Below, piece after piece: positions 1 to 10,734 of a DNA stretch of 35,211 bases. The DNA comes from Geobacter sp. (GTDB lineage Bacteria; Myxococcota_A; UBA9160; JADFDR01): positions 1-35,211 of the forward strand of contig JADFDR010000005.1 of the NCBI GenBank assembly GCA_018262735.1, written 5' to 3'. A program made the position numbers and the translations under genes. Below the pieces are notes generated by a model. It was not told where the DNA came from. It ran no database searches and saw only the letters and a list, made by a program, of their open reading frames with translations. The first letter of the stretch is position 1; the number at the start of each line of letters is the position of its first letter.

Positions 1-484
1 AAAAGAACAAACTCTTTCAACAAAAACCGAGAAACCGATGATCCCACGATCTCTGCGAATGTGAAACTACTTGAAGTTGTTAAGTATTTTTGCAAATAAC
101 GAATTTCGAGAAAACAAACCCACGGCAAAAAAAAGAAACAACTCCTCCAGAAACCGCACTTTGAAAAAGGAGTTTCAAAATGAGCTGGCGATTCACAAAA
201 TCACAAAGAAACATTTTCGAGAGAGACATCGGGCGCGCAAAAAATTTAGAAGCAACTCCTTGTGCTGTGGATTTGCTTTTCTCCTCAAGGAGCTTCCCTC
301 GAAGGTGCGCATAAATTGCTAGGAAAATGACACTCTCGTCAAAAAGCCGACGATGGAAAATGACGGAAAACGGCACTTTGCCAAAATTTGTGTTTGCGGC
401 AACGAAATCCGGCAACTGTGCTGCGCAAAATTGGGCAGCCCAGCACGGCAACTCCGTAGGATCAATTTTCAAAGCACGCAGTGA

Positions 485-1174
485 TTAGAAGGCTGGCAAC
501 GCTTCGAGCACGCGCACGCCCTTCGGTGGATCGAAAGTAAATGTTTGCTGTTTTGGAGATTGATTCGTGCGGACGTTCGAGAAGCGAACGCGCGTCACGT
601 TGCCCACGATGTCGAAGACGGCACTTTCCACGATTTGTCCCGTTTTCACATCGACTTCGAGTTCGAGTTTTTCGTAAGTCGCTGCTTCACGCGGAAGAAG
701 CGACAACACCACCGGCGGTTGACAACTTTTGCTCGTAATCACGAACGACTGCAGCAAGTCTCCTTCACCAAATAGAAACTGCATCGCAGCGCCCGACAAG
801 AATCCCTCCTCGACGGAAAAACGCTGCGCTTCCCGCGCCTCAGGATCGTAAATCCACAACACCTTGCCATCCGTCACGACCAAACTTGCGTCGCTTCCGT
901 CGGTATTCTTGTAATGCCAACGCATTTTCCCAGGCTTTGCGAGCGTCACTTCGCCGCGACTTTCCCCTCCACCCAAAGATTTACCCTCGAGCGAAGCGAC
1001 CTCGGAATTTTGTTCAAAATCGGCGATGAGATCCGAGATCGCATTGTAATAACCTTGCACGCGACGCGCGTGCTCCGTCGCACAGTTTGCGGCTTGGGGA
1101 ACCGGAGCCGCACTGCCCGCAGCGTTTGCCGAGGCAACACAAAAAAGACAACACAAAAAAGCGACAAGTCGCAC
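485..1174 (-). CDS. lolA: Outer-membrane lipoprotein carrier protein LolA
   Basis: 229 aa with signal peptide (MRLVAFLCCLFCVASANA) and LolA-like body (LAKPGKMRWHYKNTDGSDASLVVTDGKVLWIYDPE...); directly downstream of ftsK, a common gene order. Confidence 0.9.
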   Translation of the reverse strand: MRLVAFLCCLFCVASANAAGSAAPVPQAANCATEHARRVQGYYNAISDLIADFEQNSEVASLEGKSLGGGESRGEVTLAKPGKMRWHYKNTDGSDASLVVTDGKVLWIYDPEAREAQRFSVEEGFLSGAAMQFLFGEGDLLQSFVITSKSCQPPVVLSLLPREAATYEKLELEVDVKTGQIVESAVFDIVGNVTRVRFSNVRTNQSPKQQTFTFDPPKGVRVLEALPAF

Positions 1175-1229
1175 TCACGATCTCCTTGGAGTTTTTTCCG
1201 TTTGGCATTGCGCGCGAATGCACGCCTTC

Positions 1230-3617
1230 TTACTCGACGCGGTGATCCTGAACGAGAATTTCGCGCGGCTTGCTACCCACCTGAGGACCTATGACGCCTT
1301 CGACTTCCATTTGTTCGATCATCCGCGCCGCGCGGTTGTACCCAACTTTGAGACGGCGCTGCAAATACGAAATCGAGGCGTTGCGCGATTCCGAAACGAT
1401 TGCAATCGCTTGATCATAAAGCTCGTCGGCTTCCTCGCTCGTTTCGCTTCGCGTCTCCGAAGCGACCTTGGCAGCCATGATCTCCTCGTCGTACTGCGGC
1501 TTGCCTTGTGCCGTCAAACTCTCGACGAGTTTTTTCACTTCTTTTTCCGAGATGAACGAACCGTGAATACGTTGAATCTTCGAAGTGCCCGGTGGCAAGA
1601 AAAGCATGTCGCCTTGCCCAAGCAATTGCTCCGCACCGTTTTGATCCAAAATCGTGCGCGAATCGATCTTCGAGGAAACTTGAAACGCGACCCGCGACGG
1701 AAAGTTTGCCTTGATCACACCCGTGAGCACATCCACGCTCGGTCGTTGCGTCGCGAGCACGAGATGAATTCCAGCGGCTCGCGCCATTTGCGCCAAGCGC
1801 TGCAGGGCCTCTTCGACGTCGCGCGCCGAAACCATCATCAAATCGGCAAGTTCGTCGATCACGACTACGATGTACGGAATACGCTCGAAAAGAACCTCTT
1901 CCTCTTCTTCCCCCGGCTTGCCTTTGACCTTGAATGTTTTATTTCCGTCCTTGAGTTCTTGGTCCACACGCTCGTTGTATTGCTGAATGTTGCGCACTCC
2001 CAGCGCTGCCATCCTGCGATAGCGATCTTCCATTTTCAACACGATTCCGTGTAATGCTGCTGCTGCACGTTTCGGATTGGTCACCACCTCGGCGATCAGG
2101 TGCGGGATGTTTTCGTAGATGGAAAGCTCGAGAAGTTTTGGATCGACCAGCAAAAGCTTCAGCTCGTCCGGCGTGCGACGGAAGAGCAAAGAACAAATCA
2201 GCGAATTCAAGAAAACACTTTTTCCTGTACCCGTGGCGCCAGCAACCAACAAATGCGGCATCTTGGAAAGATCCGCCGCGACCGCTGCACCAAAAATATC
2301 CTTCCCCATAAAAAGCGGGAGTGCGACATCGGCTTCACGAAATGCATCCGCCTCAAAACCTTGGCGGATATACACCGTTTCGCGATCGGTATTGGGCACC
2401 TCGATCCCGACGACGGATTTTCCCGGAATCGGAGCCACGATACGGATTGTCAGTGCACGCAACGCCAGCGCCAAGTCGTCGGCAAGTGCCACAATTTTGT
2501 TTACCTTCACGCCCGCGGCAGGCTCGAATTCATACATCGTAATCACCGGCCCCGGATGCACCGTGACCACTCGTCCATCCACGCCAAAATCGCGAAGTTT
2601 CTTTTCCACGATTCGCGAGCGCATAATCAAACTCTCGTGGTCGATCGCTCGTGAGGTTGCAGGCGGGGATTGGAACGCGTCGAGGCTCGGAGGTTCATAC
2701 GCAATCCCCGACTTGCGATCCGAGAATGCAAATGCTTCTTGCTTGGGTTTCTTCGGCACCTTCCGTTCCGCAGCATGATCGACGATCTGAATTTGCGGCG
2801 CCGCCGCCGGCTTACGCGCTTCCCCGGTGCGAGTTTCCGTCGGAAGCGGAGCCGAAGCCTCCACGTGCGAAAGCGACTCTTTCTCGCGCGCTTCCGCGAC
2901 ACGCACTCGACGCTCGCGACGCTCGCGCCACACTCCGACACCTTGCACGCTTCGTTGCGCAATTTGGTGTAGTGCTGAAACGGCGCGTGCGAACCAAGAG
3001 AACGTCATCTTGGCATGACTCACGATGCCGTGAACGATGCTCCAGGATTTCGTCAGCGCATCGCGACTCGAGATGCCGAGGATCGCGATGGTTCCAAAAA
3101 ACAAACAGCCCAAATTGAAAAGCAGGCTTCCCCACGAACTAAGAAGTTGCGCTTGCACCGCTGCCAAGTGTTGTCCTAGCCAGCCACCCTGCACGGGATC
3201 CAGAGCTTCGGGCGCAAATCCTGCAAACACCACGGACAATGTGGAAACCGCAAGCAAAAGTGCGGCGCTGCCCAACCAAAAGCGTGACACCAAAGAAGGT
3301 ATGCCTCGACTCAGCAGGAGACGCAGACCCAACACAGCGAGCAAACCCACGACGACAAGAGAGCCCACGCCTAGGGAACGGAACAAAATGGCAGCAAGAT
3401 GTGCGCCGACAATCCCGGCGCGATTCGAGACGCTCGTCCACTTCCAAAGCGGATCGACGGGGTCGTAGCTCAGAACGGCAAGACCGCTCAGCAACGCCAA
3501 AAACAGAAATAGGATTCCCGCAGCCTCGGAGGTTGCGTGTTTCGCAAGCGAATAACGAGAATCCTCTCTCTTTGCTTTCGCTTGAGATTGATTGACGCGC
3601 ATAGATGCTCTGGCCAT
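1230..3617 (-). CDS. ftsK: DNA translocase FtsK/SpoIIIE
   Basis: N-terminal TM helices, Walker A GATGTGKSVFLNSL, ATPase motifs (LLLVDPKLLELSIYENIPHL, LATQRPSVDVLTGVIKANFPSRVAFQVSSKIDSRTILD) and C-terminal gamma winged-helix (SYLQRRLKVGYNRAARMIEQME). ORF track opens at 3677; ATG at 3617 looks more likely. Confidence 0.95.
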   Translation of the reverse strand: MARASMRVNQSQAKAKREDSRYSLAKHATSEAAGILFLFLALLSGLAVLSYDPVDPLWKWTSVSNRAGIVGAHLAAILFRSLGVGSLVVVGLLAVLGLRLLLSRGIPSLVSRFWLGSAALLLAVSTLSVVFAGFAPEALDPVQGGWLGQHLAAVQAQLLSSWGSLLFNLGCLFFGTIAILGISSRDALTKSWSIVHGIVSHAKMTFSWFARAVSALHQIAQRSVQGVGVWRERRERRVRVAEAREKESLSHVEASAPLPTETRTGEARKPAAAPQIQIVDHAAERKVPKKPKQEAFAFSDRKSGIAYEPPSLDAFQSPPATSRAIDHESLIMRSRIVEKKLRDFGVDGRVVTVHPGPVITMYEFEPAAGVKVNKIVALADDLALALRALTIRIVAPIPGKSVVGIEVPNTDRETVYIRQGFEADAFREADVALPLFMGKDIFGAAVAADLSKMPHLLVAGATGTGKSVFLNSLICSLLFRRTPDELKLLLVDPKLLELSIYENIPHLIAEVVTNPKRAAAALHGIVLKMEDRYRRMAALGVRNIQQYNERVDQELKDGNKTFKVKGKPGEEEEEVLFERIPYIVVVIDELADLMMVSARDVEEALQRLAQMARAAGIHLVLATQRPSVDVLTGVIKANFPSRVAFQVSSKIDSRTILDQNGAEQLLGQGDMLFLPPGTSKIQRIHGSFISEKEVKKLVESLTAQGKPQYDEEIMAAKVASETRSETSEEADELYDQAIAIVSESRNASISYLQRRLKVGYNRAARMIEQMEVEGVIGPQVGSKPREILVQDHRVE

Positions 3618-3765
3618 AGTCGCCGGCACTCGATTTGTCTGGGGGAGGTACGTTTCGAGGGTACCCGCTCTTCGCAAAGACCGTCAAGCAAGCTTTCTCG
3701 CTCGGCAAAACAAGTTGCATAGTTGCAGGCACACATCGCGCGGCCAAAGAGATGCCGATGCGAAT

Positions 3766-4560
3766 TTATTCTCGCGGCGCTTTGTCGAGATCGTCGATAA
3801 GTCCTGTGCAAATTGCCTGATGAATCTCTTCCATGAAGTCGTGCCGCCGGTCGAAATCAAAATCGCGGCTGACGATGGGTTTTCCAAAAACGATGCGAAC
3901 CGTCCCCGCGTGCACCGTAAGCGAATCTTTCGGAGCTAAACGCTGACTCCCCGAAACACTCACAGGCACCACGACTGCACCGGAGTCGAGTGCCATGTGA
4001 AACCCGCCGCTTTTAAATGGCAAAAGCTCCGTCGTCCGGCTGCGCGTACCTTCGGGATAAAGAATGACGTTGGTCCCGGCGCGCACCCGATCTGCTGCAT
4101 CTGCAAGACTCTGAATCGCCTTTCTTCGATCGTCGCGATCAATGAACACATGGCGTCCGAGAAAAAGTGCCCATCCAAAAAGTGGAATCCAGCGCAGCTC
4201 TTTTTTGGCCACGAAACGAAAAGGCACGGGCAGCGTCTCGACCAAAACCAAGACATCGAGCGCACTGCGATGATTCGACATGAAGATCACCGGCTGATCC
4301 CGCGGTATCTGTTCCATGCCACACGCTTCAATCTTGATCTTGCACGTCGCAAGAATCCAGCGTGCCCAAATGCGCGCAACCCAAACTACGCCACCGCCGG
4401 AACGCTCCACCAAACCCACAAGGCAAGCGATCGATCCCCAAAAGATCGTGTAGAGCACGATCAAAATGGTTCGCAAAAAAGAAATTCCCCTCACCGTATC
4501 CTTCCCGGATTTCTTCCCATTTCGAACAAAAGCGAAACGATCGCTTGCAACCGTCGGCAT
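3766..4560 (-). CDS. 1-acyl-sn-glycerol-3-phosphate acyltransferase (PlsC family)
   Basis: [11 protein letters not shown] (NHX4D), [10 protein letters not shown] and YPEGTRSRT motifs. ORF track start 4659 would overlap the ssb start; ATG at 4560 preferred. Confidence 0.88.
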   Translation of the reverse strand: MPTVASDRFAFVRNGKKSGKDTVRGISFLRTILIVLYTIFWGSIACLVGLVERSGGGVVWVARIWARWILATCKIKIEACGMEQIPRDQPVIFMSNHRSALDVLVLVETLPVPFRFVAKKELRWIPLFGWALFLGRHVFIDRDDRRKAIQSLADAADRVRAGTNVILYPEGTRSRTTELLPFKSGGFHMALDSGAVVVPVSVSGSQRLAPKDSLTVHAGTVRIVFGKPIVSRDFDFDRRHDFMEEIHQAICTGLIDDLDKAPRE

Positions 4561-4652
4561 CGGCGTCGTCGAGGTTTGCCGAAGTCCTGCTTGACGATAG
4601 CGCTCGATGCAGGAATCATGATCTCTCACCCCCAACCACGGAGTCCACACCG

Positions 4653-5087
4653 ATGGCAAGTGTCAACAAAGTTATTCTCATTGGAAATTTGGGGCGCGAT
4701 CCTGAACTTCGCTACACGAAAAGCGGGCAACCGGTAACTACCTTCTCGATTGCAACCACCGACAGCTGGAACAACAAAGCCGGCGAGCGTGAAGAGCACA
4801 CCGAGTGGCATCGCATCGTTGTCTGGGGAAAATCCGCAGAGAACTGCGGAAAATACTTATCGAAAGGGCGCAGCGTTTACATCGAGGGCCGCTTGCAAAC
4901 GCGCAAGTGGGAAGACAAGGATGGCAACGAGCGCCAAACCACCGAGATCAACGCGCAAACCGTGCAATTTCTCGGCGGTGGTGGACGCGGTGGGGAGTCG
5001 CAAGCTGCGAGTGCTGATCCGGATGCGGGTCATTTTTCGCCTCGCGCCGAGCAATCTCCTCCGCCGGACGACGACATTCCGTTCTAA
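4653..5087 (+). CDS. ssb: Single-stranded DNA-binding protein
   Basis: [39 protein letters not shown]... with acidic C-terminal tip PPPDDDIPF; 144 aa inside the longer ORF 4362..5087. Confidence 0.97.
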   Translation: MASVNKVILIGNLGRDPELRYTKSGQPVTTFSIATTDSWNNKAGEREEHTEWHRIVVWGKSAENCGKYLSKGRSVYIEGRLQTRKWEDKDGNERQTTEINAQTVQFLGGGGRGGESQAASADPDAGHFSPRAEQSPPPDDDIPF

Positions 5088-5169
5088 ACCACTCTCACCT
5101 TGCAATTCCACATGCTGCAAAATTTCGTTCTATGTATGCATGCGGAATGTTGCGAGTTGTCTTCAAAGC

Positions 5170-5211
5170 AGATCGCGCAAGACGGTCAACTCCGTTTTGC
5201 GCGATCTTTTT
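5170..5211 (+). terminator. Intrinsic terminator of ssb
   Basis: AGATCGCGCAAGACGG-TCAACT-CCGTTTTGCGCGATCT followed by TTTT: 16-bp stem with one G-T pair, then a short T-run. Confidence 0.8.
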
Positions 5212-5420
5212 GTTCGTCCGTCCGGCAGCAGTGCGCTCCTGAATTCAACTTTGCTTCTTGCATTGCTGACACTTTTTTGAGTCGCACCGCGCAAAGTGTC
5301 GCTCCCACCGGAGGCGGCATCTCAGCACCTACACTGCAAACGAATACGTGTTTCGCAAAAAATCTGTAACGCCAACGACTTGCTTCCGCGATGCGCAGTT
5401 CATCTCCGACGAGAACCCGG

Positions 5421-5545
5421 AGTCGAGGCACCCCGGAACCATGCCGTTCCATGAATGCAGATTGGCTTCCCACCGACGGAAAACAGTAAACCTGATTTGC
5501 GAAATATTCGGGGAAAAGGGGTTGGAGACGCCGAGGCAGCCTCGG
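5421..5545 (+). repeat. ~110-bp CACCGACGGAAA repeat, copy A
   Basis: Core CACCGACGGAAA at 5471-5482; flanks CGTTCCATGAATGCAGATTGG... and CCTGATTTGCGAAATATTCGGGGAAAA match other copies. Confidence 0.75.
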
Positions 5546-5646
5546 AGTCATTTCACTTGATCCATACGAGTTGACATTTCACCGACGGAAAACACAGCCC
5601 TAATTTGTGAAAATTTGAACCATGAAATCAATCCGGAGTTCCTAGG
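5531..5646 (+). repeat. ~110-bp CACCGACGGAAA repeat, copy B
   Basis: Core at 5580-5591; CGAGTTGACATTTCACCGACGGAAAACACAGCCCTAATTTGTGAAAATTTGAACC; ends in AATCCGGAGTTCCTAGG. Confidence 0.8.
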
Positions 5647-5749
5647 GAGCCTCTGATCAATTCCATTTTCTGCGCATCAGGGTTGATGTTTTCCGTCGGT
5701 GGAAGATCAACTCGTTTTTCGAAAGCGGAATCGATCCAGGGTTCCTAGG
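5641..5749 (-). repeat. ~110-bp CACCGACGGAAA repeat, copy C (inverted)
   Basis: Core (reverse) at 5690-5701; terminal inverted sequences CCTAGGGAGCCTCTGATCAATTCC and GGAATCGATCCAGGGTTCCTAGG. Confidence 0.8.
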
Positions 5750-6524
5750 TGGATTTCGCTTCCATGAGTCCGGCTTCAAGAAAGCTGACGAAACCTTGCT
5801 CGCCGATCACGAGATGGTCGAGCACTTTGATTCCGAGAATTTCTCCTGCACGCACTAGGCGCAACGTAATTTCGCGATCCTCGGCACTCGGTGAAGGGTC
5901 TCCACTCGGATGATTGTGAATGAGAATGATGGCCGCCGCCGTTTCGCGTAATGCCGCATGAAAAACTTCGCGTGGATGCACGAGACTTGCTGTGAGTGTG
6001 CCTTGTGAAACGATGACTTCCTTGAGAACGCGATGCCGTCCATCGAGCAAAAGCACGAGAAAGCGTTCGTGTGAAAGAGTACGCAATTGTGCGTAGTAAT
6101 GATCAAACACGTTTTGTGCGCCACGAATGGGCGTGCCCGGACGCATCCGGCGCGCCGACACACGCTTGCCAATCTCGAGAGCCGCCTGCAGCGTTGCGCT
6201 CTTGGCCGGACCTACGCCATCGAGCGCACAAAGTTCGTGATTCGTCGCGCGCAGCAAACCACCGAGTCCGCCAATCGCTTGCAAGATCGCGTGAGCAACC
6301 TCCATCACGTCTCGGTTTTTCCCGCCGGTACGCAAGAGCAAGGCCAGTAGCTCCGCATCGCTCAAAGCGGACGCACCTTGCATCACGAGCCGCTCACGCG
6401 GCCAATCCTCTATACACAAATTTGAGACATCGGCCTGCAACGATGCTGCATCGGGCTTGGAAACCACTCGGAAACTCCCGGGACATGAAAACGGGGAGGA
6501 TGCGACGCAGAATAACGTACCCAA
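5745..6524 (-). CDS. radC: RadC family protein (JAB/MPN domain)
   Basis: DWPRERLVMQGASALSDAELLALLLRTG N-terminal motif and HNHPSGDPSPSAED metalloprotease-like motif. Confidence 0.93.
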   Translation of the reverse strand: MGTLFCVASSPFSCPGSFRVVSKPDAASLQADVSNLCIEDWPRERLVMQGASALSDAELLALLLRTGGKNRDVMEVAHAILQAIGGLGGLLRATNHELCALDGVGPAKSATLQAALEIGKRVSARRMRPGTPIRGAQNVFDHYYAQLRTLSHERFLVLLLDGRHRVLKEVIVSQGTLTASLVHPREVFHAALRETAAAIILIHNHPSGDPSPSAEDREITLRLVRAGEILGIKVLDHLVIGEQGFVSFLEAGLMEAKST

Positions 6525-6542
6525 GAAAAATTGCCGCGAAAA

Positions 6543-7814
6543 CTACAGCGCGCCGCGCGATTTACCCTCGGACGACTCGGCTCCGATCTTGCGTAACATG
6601 CAGCTTCGCTCACGCGCCGCTGCGCGATCGAGCATTTCCTTGAAGGTCGTTGCACCCACTTCAGGCGCAATCAAACCACGCAACGTCGAACGCCACTCGT
6701 TCTGCCCTTCAAGATGACTCACGAAGCTACGCAAAAGCGCGAGGTAGCCCTTGGCCTGCGCAGGTTGGCTCAGGGCAAGCGTCAACTCGAGCACATTGCC
6801 TGAATCGAGCCGCGAACCATCTTGCATCTCGATTCTCTTTCCGGGCGACACTTCTCCGAGTCGTTTCATCGCTGCTTGCAAATAAGGATCCGTAAACTCG
6901 CCTCGCGGCGATAGTGCACGGTCGAGCGCATCGATCGTCAGTCCTTCGCGCAAACCGTCCTCAAAAACCAAGGCGCATTCGGATACATCTTCGGGTGTCA
7001 CCTGAAGCAACGCTACTTTGACGTTCGCAACTTTGGCCTGTCCGTCTCGCGGTACAAAGTCCAGGGTATGCGTCTGAATGTCGCGATACGGATCATGCGC
7101 TTGGCGTGAGCGCAATTCCAGATTCGCCTTCTTGGCTGCCTCGGAAAGCTTGATGCGAATCAGCAAATCCTCGCCCAGTTGTTGCGAACGCAAATCTTCA
7201 AGCCACACGCTGCGCAGACCTTGCAACGTGTCTTCAATACCGGGCGCTTTGGCGGTCGCATTCAAAAATACGACGTAACCTCCGGCTTCGTCTTTTTGGA
7301 TCCGAATGTTCAACACTTCGTCGGTGAAAAACGTCAACGAGGCGCGATCCGCAAAGTAAGTATGAGCTACTGCGCGCAATGTGTTCGGGAGCGGCTCGAA
7401 ATTGATTTGGATCTTCTCGTCGCGCGACGCGATTTGCACCATCCGCTCTTGCTCTCGAAAACCTTCGAGCGAAGCGCGAATCATCACAACATCGCGCGGA
7501 CTTGCATCGATGCGCCGCGGCAAGAGGACCGTTGCTGGCGCTGTCGTACGTTCGTAACGCTTTTGAAACGAAGCGCGGATATAAAACAAATCGAGCGTGC
7601 CCGCCGGCGGCGTTGTGTCGATCTCGAGCGTGCGTTTGCCGTAGTAATACATTGGACCGACGAAGATCGACGCAAAGGGCGCCACCAAATCACGCACGCC
7701 CCACCACGATTCGCCATGAGGCGCAAGATCAACAACACCCGCTCGTGTCGGAAGCGCAACGCTCAAGATGGCGATCGACAGCGCAACGAACACCATTTTG
7801 CGTCGCAGCTTCAT
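6543..7814 (-). CDS. Secreted or periplasmic protein of unknown function
   Basis: 423 aa with signal peptide [29 protein letters not shown] overlaps the moaC stop (ATGA); no family recognised by eye. Confidence 0.75.
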   Translation of the reverse strand: MKLRRKMVFVALSIAILSVALPTRAGVVDLAPHGESWWGVRDLVAPFASIFVGPMYYYGKRTLEIDTTPPAGTLDLFYIRASFQKRYERTTAPATVLLPRRIDASPRDVVMIRASLEGFREQERMVQIASRDEKIQINFEPLPNTLRAVAHTYFADRASLTFFTDEVLNIRIQKDEAGGYVVFLNATAKAPGIEDTLQGLRSVWLEDLRSQQLGEDLLIRIKLSEAAKKANLELRSRQAHDPYRDIQTHTLDFVPRDGQAKVANVKVALLQVTPEDVSECALVFEDGLREGLTIDALDRALSPRGEFTDPYLQAAMKRLGEVSPGKRIEMQDGSRLDSGNVLELTLALSQPAQAKGYLALLRSFVSHLEGQNEWRSTLRGLIAPEVGATTFKEMLDRAAARERSCMLRKIGAESSEGKSRGAL

Positions 7815-8314
7815 CGCTCTTCGACCACTTCGCCCGCGCGCACCCAAGTGCCACTCTTGCCGCCCGTCTTACGCACGAGCCGCACGCCTTCGATCGTCAT
7901 GCCACGATCGATCGCTTTGCACATGTCGTAAATCGTCAAACTCGCCGCCGACACCGCCACGAGCGCTTCCATCTCGACACCCGTACGCGCCTGCACGCGT
8001 GCGCGACCTTCGATCAAAACTCGCGAATTCGTTTCGTCCGCTTGGAGATCCACGATCACTTGATCGAGCGCAAGCGGGTGCGCAAGAGGAATCCAGTCCG
8101 CAGTGCGTTTGGCGGCCTGGATACCCGCAAGGCGCGCCACAGCGAAGACGTCTCCCTTCGGATTCGTACCGTCGGTAATGCTGCGTAACGTCTCGGGTGC
8201 CATATGCACCGCCGCACGCGCAATCGCTTCGCGCACCGTTACGTTTTTTTCGCCGACATCTACCATCTGCGCACGCCCTTGTGCATCCAAGTGCGTCAAT
8301 TTCGCCGAACTCAT
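7811..8314 (-). CDS. moaC: Cyclic pyranopterin monophosphate synthase MoaC
   Basis: [33 protein letters not shown]...[12 protein letters not shown]...[28 protein letters not shown]...KTGGKSG; 167 aa. Confidence 0.95.
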   Translation of the reverse strand: MSSAKLTHLDAQGRAQMVDVGEKNVTVREAIARAAVHMAPETLRSITDGTNPKGDVFAVARLAGIQAAKRTADWIPLAHPLALDQVIVDLQADETNSRVLIEGRARVQARTGVEMEALVAVSAASLTIYDMCKAIDRGMTIEGVRLVRKTGGKSGTWVRAGEVVEER

Positions 8315-9165
8315 CGTTGCTCCTCTCGATTTTGGATCCACGTCAAAAGATCTTGATACACTTTTTCGTGTTCTGGTTCTTGGAAAATTTCGTGCCGCAA
8401 ACCTGGATAAATTTTGCAATCGCTGCCTGCGACGCGCAGCGTACGGAAAAAATCCTGACTTGCCGCTGCGGGACAAATTCGATCCTCGGCACCATGCAAA
8501 ATCAGCAACGGTATGCGCACCGCAGCTCCGGCTTGTAGTGTACGCGGTCCTTGCGCAAGCACTTCGCGCGCAAGCGATACGGAAATCTTCTGCTGCACGA
8601 GTGGATCCTCGCGATAGCGCCTCCCCACTTCGGGATCTCGCGACAAATCGGCCAGATCCAAAGAATTGGGCACGGTGAGCCAGGGCACGAGCTTGCCTAC
8701 GAGACGCACCAAGGCAATTTGTAATTTTGAAACTCCGTCGGAAACACGCAACGCAGGCCCCGAAACGATGGCTTGCGCAAGCAGCGGATCGCGTTCGCAA
8801 AGCAGCGCCAGCACGACAAGGCCACCGAGGCTGTGCCCAACCAAAGTGATCGGCAAGCCCGGATGCTCCTTTCTCACTTTCACCAGAAGATGCTCGAGAT
8901 CGTCGAGGAGTTCGGAAAAAGAACGCACGAAACCGCGTCGGCCGAGCGAACGGCCATGACCGCGCTGGTCGTAGGCATGCACCGCAAAGCCGCGGCTTGC
9001 AAACCACTGCGCCAACATGGCATAGCGCCCGCTGTGCTCCGCAATACCGTGCACGAGAAGAACTACACATTTTGGTGAAGGGGGTAACCACGCCTGTCGA
9101 AACAGCGGCGTGCCATCATATCCCGCAAAGGAAGCTTCGAAATGCCGGAGAGTCTGCATCGTCAC
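8311..9165 (-). CDS. Alpha/beta hydrolase, monoacylglycerol lipase-like
   Basis: [37 protein letters not shown] and nucleophile elbow [16 protein letters not shown] near the C-terminus. Confidence 0.92.
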   Translation of the reverse strand: MTMQTLRHFEASFAGYDGTPLFRQAWLPPSPKCVVLLVHGIAEHSGRYAMLAQWFASRGFAVHAYDQRGHGRSLGRRGFVRSFSELLDDLEHLLVKVRKEHPGLPITLVGHSLGGLVVLALLCERDPLLAQAIVSGPALRVSDGVSKLQIALVRLVGKLVPWLTVPNSLDLADLSRDPEVGRRYREDPLVQQKISVSLAREVLAQGPRTLQAGAAVRIPLLILHGAEDRICPAAASQDFFRTLRVAGSDCKIYPGLRHEIFQEPEHEKVYQDLLTWIQNREEQR

Positions 9166-9212
9166 GAGGCTAGGCTATCCCCGGCCCGCGAACTGCGCAA
9201 AGAACCTTGTCT

Positions 9213-9782
9213 TTAGAATTCGAGGTGTTCGCGGACTTTCGAACGCGCCAAACGCACTTTGTCGAGATACGAGGTGCTGCGAATCTCGCTGCCCCAGAAA
9301 TACGACGAGACACCGTCCGCCTCGCCAAGCCGCGCAATGTTTTCCGAAAGAATCCAGCAGCCCGCCTCGATGTTCGTCTCGATGGTCATCAGATTGCCGG
9401 CCATGTTTTTGCCAACGCGTGCCATTCTTGTGTGCATATACGGCATGACCTGCATCAAACCGACGGCCCCCTTCGGGCTTTCAACCCAAGGCCGCGCACC
9501 GCTCTCGACGAGAATCACGGCCGATACCAAATCCGGATCGAGACCATACTCGTGGCCATACCGAATCACGGCCGCACCAATGCGAATGCTTTCCGCATCC
9601 GACAACAAGGGATTGGCGTTCTGCATAAGACGAGCAATCGAACTTTCATCGACTGCGGTCACCGGCTCATTCTTAGCCCAAGCCGGCGGAACGTCCCTGC
9701 CTTGCTTCGCACCCGGTTCTTGCGGTGCACTTACCAAAAATACGGACAACAAAACCAAGATCGCGAATCCGCGTTTCGTCAT
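9213..9782 (-). CDS. Lytic transglycosylase (SLT domain)
   Basis: Signal peptide, then YGLDPDLVSAVILVESGARPWVESPKGAVGLMQVMP (ES...GLMQ signature). Confidence 0.88.
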   Translation of the reverse strand: MTKRGFAILVLLSVFLVSAPQEPGAKQGRDVPPAWAKNEPVTAVDESSIARLMQNANPLLSDAESIRIGAAVIRYGHEYGLDPDLVSAVILVESGARPWVESPKGAVGLMQVMPYMHTRMARVGKNMAGNLMTIETNIEAGCWILSENIARLGEADGVSSYFWGSEIRSTSYLDKVRLARSKVREHLEF

Positions 9783-10204
9783 TTCGCCTCCTCGATCGTC
9801 TCGCCATTCTTCAACGGTTCCTGCTCAGCTTCTTCACCGCGTCTGTGCCTTACCTGCCACCACGCTGCTTCACCATTTTGAATTTTGATTCGATCTCGTT
9901 TGCTAACTCGACCTCGTGTCACCAACGATCACTGCGTGCCACGAGTCCATGATCCTCTTGCTTGTTTGTCTTGTGACTTCCCCCAGATCAACAAAACGCA
10001 TCATAAACGAAAGTGTTTTGCATCGATACACTTTCCTTGAGCGGGCACACCTTACACGAACTGCGAGATCGATCCAGCAAGAATCGACTTTTTGTGCCCC
10101 CTTGGGAAAGCGAAAATCTTTTTAAACGCTTTTCCGTGTTACCTTTTTTTGCAACTGCCTCGATAAGCATCCGGAAAAAAGCGGGTTTTCATTTTTTTTC
10201 ATGA

Positions 10205-10282
10205 CTCTGCGTTTTTTTGTGTCGATTGTGCGTAAAACGCGTTTTGAGAGCGTTTCATTCGCGGCGCGAAAAACACGCAGAG
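10205..10282. repeat. Nested inverted repeat in the slt-lgt intergenic region
   Basis: Arms CTCTGCGTTTTTTTG (10205-10219) and GAAAAACACGCAGAG (to 10282) enclose the 12-bp palindrome AAAACGCGTTTT. Confidence 0.55.
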
Positions 10283-10734
10283 CAAATTGCGCTCGAGGCG
10301 CTTCGAAAAAATCACATCTCGAAAGCAACAAAGGACTCGCCGCCTTTCATGAGACCGACACAAATCCGAGACACATTGCGCACATGAAGAGCCACGTCTC
10401 TGCAAGTCAAAAACAATCGTGCCGCGACTGCAATATCCAAATCGCATGCAAGGCACTGCACAAAATGCAGAACGGAAAAATTTCACAGACCGCATCTTCA
10501 AATTGAGGATGCGTGCATGGAGCGAACGATCTCCATCAATCTCTCGCGCGCAAATCTCGATCTGCACGAAATTCGGAGCGCCAACGCATGCAAGCTCGGC
10601 GCGACCATCGCTCGCTCTCGGATCTCGATTCCTTTGCCACCGCTTGCCCGGGGAATCGTGTTTGCGTAGGCTGCCCCCCAACTCGAGCGCTACTTCGACC
10701 CAATCGTCTTGAAGGTGCGCGCCTTGGAGCAGCC

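Noticed and set aside
80-472. 130-aa minus-strand ORF
   Set aside because: No recognisable domain, Phe/Cys-rich low-complexity appearance and overlapping hairpins; likely spurious.
5421-5749. CRISPR-like interpretation of the regularly spaced repeats
   Set aside because: The ~110-bp units are homologous over most of their length, one is inverted, there are no unique spacers and no cas genes.
10199-10681. 160-aa minus-strand ORF upstream of lgt
   Set aside because: Arg/Cys-rich with no domain, in a palindrome-rich noncoding region; likely spurious.
10513-10734. N-terminal extension of the lgt ORF
   Set aside because: Lgt homology starts at MYPVLFEIGNFSISTFG (10735); the extension has no family resemblance.
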